A DNA stretch of 64,000 bases, taken from positions 4,517,001-4,581,000 of the forward strand of contig NZ_CP119677.1 in the NCBI RefSeq assembly GCF_029318685.1, given 5' to 3'. The notes beneath the pieces were generated by a model. That model saw only the letters and a program-made list of their open reading frames with translations, had not been told where the DNA came from and did no database searches. This stretch comes from Ruminiclostridium papyrosolvens DSM 2782 (GTDB lineage Bacteria; Bacillota; Clostridia; Acetivibrionales; DSM-1351). This document shows positions 17,337 through 25,526 of this stretch, piece after piece. Positions within the stretch are counted from its first letter, which is position 1. The number at the start of each line of letters is the position of its first letter. Position numbers and translations under genes: made by a program.

Positions 17337-18506
17337 TTAAAGAATTTCTTCTCCAGAAATAGCATTAACACGAATATATGTATTTGGAACTTTGTCAATT
17401 TCTGCAATATTTGTGTTTTCCGTATTTTTTCCTTTTTGATTAATTGTAAAAAGCCAGCATGGTACAAGATTTAACTGTTTTAAATCTATTGCACCGGTTT
17501 TTGAATCAATTTTGGGATTTATTAATTTAGGCGTATATATAAGGGAAATATTTTTAATTACAATCTCTTTTTGTAGAATTACACTGTCATACCTTTTTTT
17601 TACAGTTTCTAATGCTTTATCGATTGTAATTACAGACTTGCCATCACCAACAGTTCCAACCTTCTTATAAATCGTACCAAGCGGAGTAAAAAGTTCAATT
17701 CCTTTTTTTGAAATAATAATTTCAATTTGACTACCACTCACCGGAATACCTGAAGGAATCTGTGTATATCCTATATTGTCACATGGTATGCCATTTATAT
17801 CTACTCTAAATTGTATATAATAAAATTCATCATCCTTTGTCCATTTTTCTTTCAGTTTAACCTTACCTAAATCAACAAAACCCTGAAGGCCTTCTTTTAG
17901 GCTTTTTTCCTGTTCCTGTTGCATGGTTTTATAATCAATAGAATAAGCTTTAGGCTGACCATATGTAGTTATATTAAGTTTACTAATAAATTCTTTCGCT
18001 CTTGAAATTGCTTCTTGTTTAAACATGAAGTCCAGATTTTCCAACTTGAATTTATTTAGATTTCCAGTATCAGATGTATTAATAATTCCCTGAATATTAC
18101 TCTTTAACGGCGTAAAAAATTCAAAAAAGGTTTTATCATTAAGTATCATAAGGTTTTTTTCATCATCTTTATACAATACCCCAACACCTTCTTTTTTACC
18201 TTTGATATTTTTTAATTTAAAGAATATGTTAAGTAGTGTTTCGGGGTCAAACTTTATACTTTCAGCTTTTAACACCGAAACACTTTCTATTTTAGGGGCA
18301 TCAACTATCGCATCAACATATAGGTTTTCTCCCAGATTTTTTTTAAATCTATGTATTGAATTGGATGAATTATTTAAGTCCTCTTGAACTGACGTAATCG
18401 AAGATTTTGCAGCTGAGATATTTGTATTTATTCTCTCGTTGTTAGAACACCCGATAAAGGTAAGTATGAGTATGCAAATAAATGTTAATATAAATGTTTT
18501 TTTCAT
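17337..18506 (-). CDS. Putative lipoprotein with PepSY/YycI-like C-terminal region
   Basis: A 389-residue protein with a lipoprotein signal (MKKTFILTFICILILTFIGC, Cys at about 20). After a polar linker, a long extracytoplasmic part ends in a region (about 290-389) with DKALETVKKRYDS, a beta-rich stretch, LVPCWLFTIN and YIRVNAISGEEIL. This pattern recalls the PepSY/YycI type of domain seen in proteins that modulate envelope sensors. I do not recognise the family more precisely. It is the first gene of the ABC operon and may be its extracytoplasmic accessory or ligand-sensing partner. Confidence 0.55.
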   Translation of the reverse strand: MKKTFILTFICILILTFIGCSNNERINTNISAAKSSITSVQEDLNNSSNSIHRFKKNLGENLYVDAIVDAPKIESVSVLKAESIKFDPETLLNIFFKLKNIKGKKEGVGVLYKDDEKNLMILNDKTFFEFFTPLKSNIQGIINTSDTGNLNKFKLENLDFMFKQEAISRAKEFISKLNITTYGQPKAYSIDYKTMQQEQEKSLKEGLQGFVDLGKVKLKEKWTKDDEFYYIQFRVDINGIPCDNIGYTQIPSGIPVSGSQIEIIISKKGIELFTPLGTIYKKVGTVGDGKSVITIDKALETVKKRYDSVILQKEIVIKNISLIYTPKLINPKIDSKTGAIDLKQLNLVPCWLFTINQKGKNTENTNIAEIDKVPNTYIRVNAISGEEIL

Positions 18507-18566
18507 AATAAGATAGCCCTCTGTTGTAATAGATTAAATACGTTTCATAGCATTACCGTTTGTTGT

Positions 18567-18595
18567 ATTTTAGCATTTATGTAATCATATGTAAA
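18567..18595 (-). promoter_or_regulatory. Promoter of the lipoprotein-ABC operon
   Basis: TTTACA (18590-18595) and TAAAAT (18567-18572) separated by 17 bp, about 60 bases before the lipoprotein start codon on the minus strand. Confidence 0.6.
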
Positions 18596-18609
18596 CAAAC
18601 CCCATAAAT

Positions 18610-18636
18610 AAAGCCCCGTTTATAAAACGGAGCTTT
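18610..18636. other. Inverted repeat upstream of the ABC operon promoter
   Basis: AAAGCCCCGTTT and AAACGGAGCTTT form a 12-bp stem with one mismatch just upstream of the -35 at 18590. Neither side has a clean T run, so it is a weak terminator at best; it could be a second stop for the polyketide operon or an operator. The rest of the interval 18507-18816 holds only the promoter and the strong terminator at 18762. Confidence 0.4.
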
Positions 18637-18761
18637 AGAAAAAATAATTTATTAAGAGGAAAAACAAAAATGAAAAAAAGTTTATGCACTTATATTAACA
18701 GCACAATATTAATAAATATTATATAATCAATGAACTTTTTGTAAACACGCAAAAGTGTATA

Positions 18762-18796
18762 AAAAATCCTCAAAGTACGATTCTTTGAGGATTTTT
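18762..18796 (-). terminator. Rho-independent terminator of the polyketide operon
   Basis: AAAAATCCTCAAAG (18762-18775) pairs perfectly with CTTTGAGGATTTTT (18783-18796) around a 7-base loop, followed by a T run on the minus strand. It lies 20 bases beyond the exporter permease stop and marks the end of the leftward operon that begins outside the right edge. Confidence 0.88.
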
Positions 18797-18816
18797 AACA
18801 GGTCTTTATTTTATGC

Positions 18817-19986
18817 TTATGACAATTCCATATGCTTTTTATTAAATAACCTTACACCTATAACATAGTACACAGCTGTAACAATGATAACTACTGCTAA
18901 ATCACCTAAAACATTCTGCAGTCCCGCACCTTCATCCATTACCTTTTTTAGCGCAGTCATTGCAGGGGTTGTAGGCAAAAAGTCATTTATAGCTATAGTG
19001 TAGCCTGATATAGTAAATAAGTTTAATCTTGGTATAGGGAATGCTCCCGAAAAAATGAACAGCAACATATATGGTATATTTCCGAATATCAGAATATCGC
19101 TGGTTGTTCTTGAAAAACTTGCAACAATAAATCCAATAGGTATTACAGAAATACATGCAAGCATACTTATTAGAAATATAGTTGCTACGTTACCGCCAGG
19201 TTTAGCGCCAAATAATACAAAGGCTGTGAATAAGGTTATTCCTACTTCAACAAAACCAATTAATATCTGAGTAAGATTAAGTGACGCAAGCACTTCTAAA
19301 GCTGAAGCTTTAGATATTTGGAGTCTCCTTAATGTTCCGCTGTCAACTTCTTTAATTAAAGCTATTGCAGCAGTAAATAGTATCATTATTATTCCCACCA
19401 TTATAGCTGCCGGTATTGATGCTTCAAAGGTTGTTCTGTTCTTATAATCTACTACAAAATCCTCTACAAAATTCAAGGAAGAACTTTTTCCGGTTATAGA
19501 ATTAATCAGCTGCATACAATACTCGTTTATCATGATTGCTGAAATCATATAGTTTTGATTAGCCTTATCACCATAAACATACATATCTGCTTTAGCAGCA
19601 TTAGGATTATTTTTTTGTTCTGCTATTCTTTGTGAGAAGTTTTCTGGAAATACTATATATCCATCATATTTCTTTGCTCTTATATTTTCTTTAGCTGTGT
19701 CCAGGTCTTTTTCAACAATAACTTTAAACATGGGTGTACCGTCAGAATTCTTTCGCTTATTTAATACATCAAGCAGACTTTGAGCAACATTCACGGTTGT
19801 ACCGCTGTTGTCTGTGACCTGAACGTCCTTATTATAGATTGCAACTTTATATGTAGTTTCATGATTACTAAATACTCCAAAGAATATAGCAACAAACAAT
19901 GGCCCGAATACTAGAACAAAGATGAGCAGTTTCCAGTCTCTAATTGCTTCAATTATAAATTTTTTAAAGAGGTACCATGTTCTCAT
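18817..19986 (-). CDS. ABC-2 type exporter permease
   Basis: A 389-residue membrane protein of the ABC-2 permease type (DrrB/YhgE-like). One transmembrane helix near the N terminus (about 20-40, LLIFVLVFGPLFVAIFFGVF) is followed by an extracytoplasmic domain of about 150 residues (YKVAIYNKDVQVTD, YDGYIVFPENFSQRIAEQ), then five or six helices with the loop EVDSGTLRRLQISKASALEVL. Its start overlaps the end of the ATPase gene by four bases, a translationally coupled pair. As the last gene of the polyketide operon it most likely exports, or protects against, the product; this is inferred from position. Confidence 0.85.
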   Translation of the reverse strand: MRTWYLFKKFIIEAIRDWKLLIFVLVFGPLFVAIFFGVFSNHETTYKVAIYNKDVQVTDNSGTTVNVAQSLLDVLNKRKNSDGTPMFKVIVEKDLDTAKENIRAKKYDGYIVFPENFSQRIAEQKNNPNAAKADMYVYGDKANQNYMISAIMINEYCMQLINSITGKSSSLNFVEDFVVDYKNRTTFEASIPAAIMVGIIMILFTAAIALIKEVDSGTLRRLQISKASALEVLASLNLTQILIGFVEVGITLFTAFVLFGAKPGGNVATIFLISMLACISVIPIGFIVASFSRTTSDILIFGNIPYMLLFIFSGAFPIPRLNLFTISGYTIAINDFLPTTPAMTALKKVMDEGAGLQNVLGDLAVVIIVTAVYYVIGVRLFNKKHMELS

Positions 19987-20939
19987 TCTCTTAATCCCCT
20001 TCCAGTTAAAGTAATAAACACATCTTCTAATGTTCTTTTCCTGAATCTAATATCTTCAACAGTAATTCCATTCTTTTGTAAGATACCTTTAATATTTTGA
20101 ATGTTATCCAGAATATCCGGTGCAACTATATTTAAAAGATCGTCAACAAATGAAAAACTTTCTGAAACCGCTGATAAATCAGTCTTCATGTTTTCAATCT
20201 TTTTAGGTGTAGCCCCTTCTGTTTTGATTTCAAGAACATCCCCCTGTCCTAGCTTGTTCTTTAACTGTTCTGATGTATCTATAACTAAAAGCTTGCCTTT
20301 GTCAATTATAGCAATTCTGTCTGCAACTCTATCGGCTTCATCCATATTATGAGTTGTTAGCAGAACTGTCTTATGTTTTGCAAGAGATTTTATATAGTCT
20401 CTCACTAAAATTTTACTTTGAGGGTCTAATCCGGCCTCCGGTTCATCCAATATAACCAGTTCAGGGTTATGAACCAGAGCAAGAATAATATTCAGTCTTC
20501 TCTGCATACCACCGGAAAGAGTTTTAGCAAGCTTGTTCTTCTTTTCTATCAATCCCATAGACTCAAGCAAACCCATTCCTTTTTCTTTGATTGCTTTTTT
20601 CTCCATATCATACATTTTTCCAACTAACTCGATTTGTTCGTAGCATGTTAAATCCTTCCATACTACAACATTCTGAGGACATATTCCAATAAGCCCTCTG
20701 GCAGTTTTGGGTTCTTTTTTAAGAGAAACGCCGTTTATATAAATATCTCCGTCGTCAGGCTCTATAAGTCCGCTAATCATACTGATAGTAGTGCTTTTCC
20801 CTGCTCCGTTAGGACCAAGGAATCCAAAAATTTCTCCTCTTTTTACATCAAAATTCAACTTATCAACTGCTTGAACCCCTTTGTAACTTTTAGTCAGATT
20901 CGTTACAGTAAGAATCGAAGAAACGTTATTATTTTTCAT
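19983..20939 (-). CDS. ABC exporter ATP-binding protein (DrrA-like)
   Basis: An ATPase of about 318 residues: Walker A FLGPNGAGKSTTISM, Q-loop CPQNVVVW, signature LSGGMQRRLN, Walker B LVILDEPEAGLDPQ, H-loop TTHNMDEADR, and a C-terminal extension of about 80 residues ending in RKRTLEDVFITLTGRGLRE, typical of drug-resistance ATPases. I use the ATG at 20939 because GGAGG lies eight bases before it; the upstream in-frame ATG at 20957 would place that site inside the gene. Its partner is the overlapping permease gene. Self-resistance or export of the polyketide is the natural reading. Confidence 0.92.
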   Translation of the reverse strand: MKNNNVSSILTVTNLTKSYKGVQAVDKLNFDVKRGEIFGFLGPNGAGKSTTISMISGLIEPDDGDIYINGVSLKKEPKTARGLIGICPQNVVVWKDLTCYEQIELVGKMYDMEKKAIKEKGMGLLESMGLIEKKNKLAKTLSGGMQRRLNIILALVHNPELVILDEPEAGLDPQSKILVRDYIKSLAKHKTVLLTTHNMDEADRVADRIAIIDKGKLLVIDTSEQLKNKLGQGDVLEIKTEGATPKKIENMKTDLSAVSESFSFVDDLLNIVAPDILDNIQNIKGILQKNGITVEDIRFRKRTLEDVFITLTGRGLRE

Positions 20940-21013
20940 AGAAACTACCTCCAACATCCTTATAAAAATAATGAAAACTATTCACTTACATGGTTTGTAA
21001 TTAAAATCTATAC

Positions 21014-21559
21014 TTAGATAAACCTTGGAGATTTAGTACAGAACTCTTCAAATTCTTTTCCATAAATTCTTAGAAGATTCTTTTCTTCTATTAAAATCGT
21101 TATATAAATCATTATAAAATATGTAATTAAAACTATTACCGAAAGGAAAGTGTACCAAGCTATATTAAACCCTATTATAGCAATCCCATATCCAACATAT
21201 TGAGGATTCCTGGTAAATCTGTACAAACCGCCTGTTATAAGTTTCTTTGTGTCAGTACCCATAGTTCTGGTGAATTTTCCGAAGTTAACCATACCCAAAA
21301 CCATTACACCAAGTCCAAATACTATTAATAAAATACCAAATACTTTTAGAAGCATGTTATCAGGATGTTGATAAATTGAGTTGTAAGATGAATAATCTAA
21401 GATTATCCCATGCTCACAGAACCAAATTAAGAGAATTATAGAGCCCGTTAGTGTAAGCCTTCCTTTTTTATTGTAATCATACAGCATTTTAACGGAACTT
21501 ATCACTCCTAAAACAAAAAATAAAATAAAGTATCCTAACATTGATTTTTCTGTATACAT
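21014..21559 (-). CDS. Isoprenylcysteine/phospholipid-type membrane methyltransferase
   Basis: A 181-residue membrane protein with about five helices. The C-terminal part has the signature of the ICMT/PEMT methyltransferase group: LITGGLYRFTRNPQYVGYGIAIIGF (about 105-130) and EEKNLLRIYGKEFEEFCTKSPRFI. This region forms the SAM and carboxylate-binding part in the family. Members methylate prenylcysteine carboxylates, phospholipids or, in bacteria, largely unknown lipophilic acceptors. Within the polyketide operon it may methylate a carboxyl or hydroxyl group of the product at the membrane (inference). The 161 bases upstream contain no gene. Confidence 0.8.
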   Translation of the reverse strand: MYTEKSMLGYFILFFVLGVISSVKMLYDYNKKGRLTLTGSIILLIWFCEHGIILDYSSYNSIYQHPDNMLLKVFGILLIVFGLGVMVLGMVNFGKFTRTMGTDTKKLITGGLYRFTRNPQYVGYGIAIIGFNIAWYTFLSVIVLITYFIMIYITILIEEKNLLRIYGKEFEEFCTKSPRFI

Positions 21560-21720
21560 AGTTTTCCCCCTTGTCTTTTCCGTGGTATTTATATAACATA
21601 TGCGTAATTTTTCTATATCAATCCTCCCTGTGATTAAAGTACATCAGCAATACCTAAATAGAAATATACTTCTATTATATTTTCAAATTTCTACTTTAGG
21701 CTGATTGCAGCTAAATAGTT

Positions 21721-23025
21721 CTAAATGGAATCTGTATCATCAGGCATTTTTATACCTTTGTAATATACTTCATTAAAGAGAATATTATATTCAAATATAG
21801 AGTCCTCTCTCAGCTTTACTTCCTCATCAGTTATATCTAAAAAACCCAGTCTTGCTAAATGTTTAATAAAATCGTTAGTGTTTTCAACAGGATCAGCATC
21901 GAACTGCTGCTTAAATTTTCTTCTGGAGATGTTCAGTGAATTTAAACCATAAAATATATTGGAAACTATATCACCCTCTTTATCATTACAGTTTACGTAA
22001 GATAGTGGCGGTATCTCTTTTTCTATACAGTCAATATATTTATCAATGCTTTTATATTTCAGATAGTTGCCTGCTGAAGCTGTCATGCCATGGCCTGAAG
22101 TTCCTAAAGCTAAATTTTCATGTAAAGGTATCCTATCTCTTAAATCTGCATATACATTAATACTTTTATCATCACGTGCAAAGTCATTTATTTTATAGTG
22201 AACAAAACCTTCATCTAATAGTCGCTTCCTTGCATGAAAATACATATCCGTTTCTCTTTTTATCATGGCTTCTTTTGTTTTATTATCTGTATTTCTCATT
22301 AATCCGTATATCGATATATGGTTTGCATTAAATTGAATTGCTCTTTCAAGATCCTCATAAAACATTTCGTCAGTTTCTGAATCAAAACCGTACATTATAT
22401 CAACATTAAAATTCCAGCCGGCCTCTGATACTTTTCTTGCAACTTCTAATGCTCTATTAGAATCATAATCCCTTCCCATTTCCTTCAATACACTATCTTG
22501 AAATGACTGTATTCCCAGACTTATACGGTTTATTCCAGCATCTCTGTACTTGCTTAAATTATCACAGTCAAGAGATTTAGGGTGGGATTCTAATGTTATG
22601 CTGGTGCTCTCGTCAACAAAATATTCTTTTAATTTTCCAATAATATCGGACAGCTGATGAGCAGATAGTACTGTTGGTGTCCCCCCACCAAAATAGACAG
22701 CTTTGGCTCTTATTTTACTATTATTTTTATTCTTTCCGATGAATTCTATTTCTTTTATGAGTGCCCGTACATATTTCTCCAAATTGCCTTTATTTACTGA
22801 TTTACTGTACGGACAATCTCTGCAAAAGGAATCGCAGAAGGGGACATGAATATAAATAATAAAATCTTCTTTTGGAACAAGCCTCTCAAAATCACTGCTT
22901 GCTTTGGCCCTGACCACATCGTTCATACCTTTATTAAAATCCGGCCCTAAACGTTCTACCAGTTTTCTTCTAATAGAAGCTTTTGTTGCAGAATAATTAC
23001 TTGATATATTAATGGAATTAAGCAT
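21721..23025 (-). CDS. HemW/HemN-like radical SAM enzyme
   Basis: A 434-residue radical SAM protein. The cluster motif CDSFCRDC (Cys 64, 68, 71; CX3CX2C) is followed by YFGGGTPTVLS, ESHPKSL, the block GINRISLGIQSFQDSVLKEMGR and a C-terminal HemN-type domain, so it belongs to the coproporphyrinogen oxidase-like family. That family contains heme chaperones, anaerobic heme-degrading methyltransferases and natural-product enzymes such as Jaw5 and YtkT that build cyclopropanes. It begins four bases after the stop of a dehydratase-like gene in the polyketide operon and is far from any heme gene in view, so a tailoring role on the polyketide is more likely than heme handling. The exact reaction is not predictable. 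Confidence 0.82.
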   Translation of the reverse strand: MLNSINISSNYSATKASIRRKLVERLGPDFNKGMNDVVRAKASSDFERLVPKEDFIIYIHVPFCDSFCRDCPYSKSVNKGNLEKYVRALIKEIEFIGKNKNNSKIRAKAVYFGGGTPTVLSAHQLSDIIGKLKEYFVDESTSITLESHPKSLDCDNLSKYRDAGINRISLGIQSFQDSVLKEMGRDYDSNRALEVARKVSEAGWNFNVDIMYGFDSETDEMFYEDLERAIQFNANHISIYGLMRNTDNKTKEAMIKRETDMYFHARKRLLDEGFVHYKINDFARDDKSINVYADLRDRIPLHENLALGTSGHGMTASAGNYLKYKSIDKYIDCIEKEIPPLSYVNCNDKEGDIVSNIFYGLNSLNISRRKFKQQFDADPVENTNDFIKHLARLGFLDITDEEVKLREDSIFEYNILFNEVYYKGIKMPDDTDSI

Positions 23026-23029
23026 AGTT

Positions 23030-24370
23030 TTATATTCCTTTCCTAGTAGCCATTTTTTCTATAAAGGCTTCAAATCTCGTTGTTATTTGAGATTCTGAAA
23101 AATATCTCTCATCCATTGTATCTGAGTCGAAAAACAGTACTGGTATGCCCAGCTCTTCTAAAATGTATTTTCTTATTTCATATTGTGGTAAGGATTGAGG
23201 TCTGCAACTTCTGTCATTATGTAATATAACACCATCAATATTATATCTTTCAACCATATTTTTTATTTTTAGGCATTTATCCTGAACACCTCTATGAACA
23301 TCCGAGTTTAACATTGAAGTTGCTGTATATCTGATCATGCCTTCCCTTACTTCATCAATGGTTTCACCTTTTTTTGAGTATTTTAACTGGAATTTTGCAT
23401 TTTCTATTTGTTCTTTTGTAATCGGATACTTAAAGTCAAATTTCATGGCACTGCCTAACTCGTCATGCATTGCAAGATAAGTTCCGGTAACTAAGGAAAC
23501 ATTGTGTTCATCGAAAAGATTTTTAAAGAACCTCTTTTTTGAGTATATCGGAAGGTAGTGCCACATAACTCTAAACTTTTCATTGTTTTCAATTTTTTTG
23601 TTTCTCTCTGTTTGTATATAAACGTCGTTATATAGTGCAGCCATCATGTTTAGCATACCATCATCGGTATCCATTGAAATAAAACATGAGGTGAACATAA
23701 ATAAATCCAACGCATTTACCGGTGCCGGACTGATAATATTAGCTTCACAAATTTCCCTCCACATTTCTGAAAATGTAAAGATATTAGCGTAGCTATCGTG
23801 TATACTTTCTATATCCATTTTATGACCTATTTTATTTTCTAAAATGTCCATCATCTCAGCTACCTGATCTGATACATAATTTATCATATCTTCATTTATT
23901 TCATCATATACGTATGGAAAATCAAGATTAATTAGGTCAACACCCATATATTTGCTTAAAAACTTAAAGCCCTTAGTTACTTGTCCACATGTACTATTAG
24001 ATGTAATCAATATATCCGGCTTTGGAATATTAAAAGCAATTTCATTTTCACAAAGAACGGCTCCGATAACACCCTTTACTTCGCCACAAATATTGTGTGG
24101 TATTTCCCACTTACTCTCCAAATCATTCATCATGTTTTTAACTGCTTTGCGTTGAGCCTGAAAAGCTGCATGGATTTGTGGAAACACCGGTACAATACCC
24201 ATTGCTCTGAATATGTAAGCCGGAATATCTACTCCTACCCAAGCCACCGGCTGGTTATTATCCTTCTTTCTGTTCATCCCGTTATAATGCTTAAGTAATA
24301 AGTTATTTGCTATTCTTGTAGAATGTGATAAATCGGCTTTATTATTTTTTTTCTTAAATAAATCATTCAT
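23030..24370 (-). CDS. 2-hydroxyacyl-CoA dehydratase-like subunit (HgdA/BcrC-type iron-sulfur protein)
   Basis: A 446-residue member of the 2-hydroxyglutaryl-CoA dehydratase / benzoyl-CoA reductase family. Visible are VAWVGVDIPAYIFRAMGIVPVFP near residue 42, candidate cluster cysteines at 95 (ICGEVKG), 128 (STCGQ) and 389 (DRSCRPQ), and the C-terminal signature DSDTMDERYFSESQITTRFEAF. Known members use a [4Fe-4S] cluster and one-electron chemistry driven by an ATP-hydrolysing activator to eliminate water from, or reduce, CoA thioesters. Its neighbour at 24384 is the natural second subunit. It lies within the polyketide operon with gaps of 4 and 13 bases. No activator gene is present in the window. 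The substrate is unknown. Confidence 0.85.
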   Translation of the reverse strand: MNDLFKKKNNKADLSHSTRIANNLLLKHYNGMNRKKDNNQPVAWVGVDIPAYIFRAMGIVPVFPQIHAAFQAQRKAVKNMMNDLESKWEIPHNICGEVKGVIGAVLCENEIAFNIPKPDILITSNSTCGQVTKGFKFLSKYMGVDLINLDFPYVYDEINEDMINYVSDQVAEMMDILENKIGHKMDIESIHDSYANIFTFSEMWREICEANIISPAPVNALDLFMFTSCFISMDTDDGMLNMMAALYNDVYIQTERNKKIENNEKFRVMWHYLPIYSKKRFFKNLFDEHNVSLVTGTYLAMHDELGSAMKFDFKYPITKEQIENAKFQLKYSKKGETIDEVREGMIRYTATSMLNSDVHRGVQDKCLKIKNMVERYNIDGVILHNDRSCRPQSLPQYEIRKYILEELGIPVLFFDSDTMDERYFSESQITTRFEAFIEKMATRKGI

Positions 24371-24383
24371 AATTATATCCTTT

Positions 24384-25511
24384 CTAAAAACGATATAGTG
24401 ATTCCAAAAATGCCTCTACTCTGGTTTGCATTTGGGCAAAATTATTTGTATTTATCACTGTTTCAACAAGCAAAGATTTTATACCCTCTTCTGCAAATTT
24501 TCTCTTTACGTAGGCATATTCCATAAACTGTGGGTCACAAAATGGAAAATAAATAAATATTACTCCGTCACAATCAGCTTCCCTGAACTTATCTATAAGT
24601 ACCTTATCATAGCTTATATTTTCATAATTCTTTGCAGGGCAGAATAAATTGGACGTTACATTTGCAAAAGCATCCGGATATTTGAAGTCTCCACTGTCCT
24701 TTAGAGGTACAGTTCTTGCTCCTTCACATAAGTCATCACTTAATACTATTGCTCCACTTTCTTCTATGAGCTCAATTAACTTCAGATTACAGTTAATTAT
24801 TCCGGAAACAATAATTTTCTTTTTATCTGTTTGTATATACTCTTGTAAAGACAATTGTTCTAATAAGCTTTTAAGTAGCTCGTTATGCTTATCCTTAGCC
24901 ATGTAAAGTCCGGCTATTGTTACAGCCAAGCTATCGTATCCGCTGATTATTCCGGGCTTATTCCTTCTCAATTCATTGAGTTTAGAAAGTAGTTGTCTGT
25001 TTTCTCTATATATTTCATAACTTTTTTGAAGCATCTCTTCATCAATATCAATGTTCAATCTACTTTCTACCTCTGACTTAAAACCAGATATTGCACTCTT
25101 TATGTAGTCGTAAGAATATTGTGAATCCAGACTGGAAGGTATATTATAAATAAAAATATTTTTGTCAGTAATCCCGTGTGCTATACACGCTGTAACCTGA
25201 AGAGTGTCACAGCAATGACTGAATACAATTCCATCAAGAGAATCAGCATCCTCTGAACTTAGAAAATCAATAATACTCCTTGCAAACTCACAACAGTTAC
25301 TGGTAATATATTTTTCTGAATTTATATTCTTTTTAGAAAAGCCCATAATCCTTACGGGTATGTAGCCTGCTGCATGAAGAATTTCTTCCGGTGGAAATAT
25401 GCATGTATAGCCAATATATTTACCACCACTTTTAACTTTTTCTTCTTTAATATAATTTACAGGATCGTTAACAATTCTATGACATTCTCTATAAATATCC
25501 TTTATATCCAT
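24384..25511 (-). CDS. 2-hydroxyacyl-CoA dehydratase-like subunit (HgdB-type)
   Basis: A 375-residue second subunit of the same family as its neighbour, of the usual length for HgdB-type subunits. The family opening is YIGYTCIFPPEEILHAAGYIPVRIMG (from about residue 32); cysteines at 73/74 (SNCCEFARS), 100/101 (SHCCDTLQ), in DLCEGART, and at 325 (FPFCDPQF) are placed as cluster ligands in relatives. The end carries TRVEAFLESL. With the 446-residue partner it should form the catalytic heterodimer. It starts 15 bases after the last polyketide synthase gene, preceded by GGGAGGT. A role on a CoA- or ACP-bound polyketide, such as dehydration at an unactivated position or reduction of an unsaturated ring, is inference. 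Confidence 0.86.
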   Translation of the reverse strand: MDIKDIYRECHRIVNDPVNYIKEEKVKSGGKYIGYTCIFPPEEILHAAGYIPVRIMGFSKKNINSEKYITSNCCEFARSIIDFLSSEDADSLDGIVFSHCCDTLQVTACIAHGITDKNIFIYNIPSSLDSQYSYDYIKSAISGFKSEVESRLNIDIDEEMLQKSYEIYRENRQLLSKLNELRRNKPGIISGYDSLAVTIAGLYMAKDKHNELLKSLLEQLSLQEYIQTDKKKIIVSGIINCNLKLIELIEESGAIVLSDDLCEGARTVPLKDSGDFKYPDAFANVTSNLFCPAKNYENISYDKVLIDKFREADCDGVIFIYFPFCDPQFMEYAYVKRKFAEEGIKSLLVETVINTNNFAQMQTRVEAFLESLYRF

Positions 25512-25526
25512 GAATACCTCCCACCT

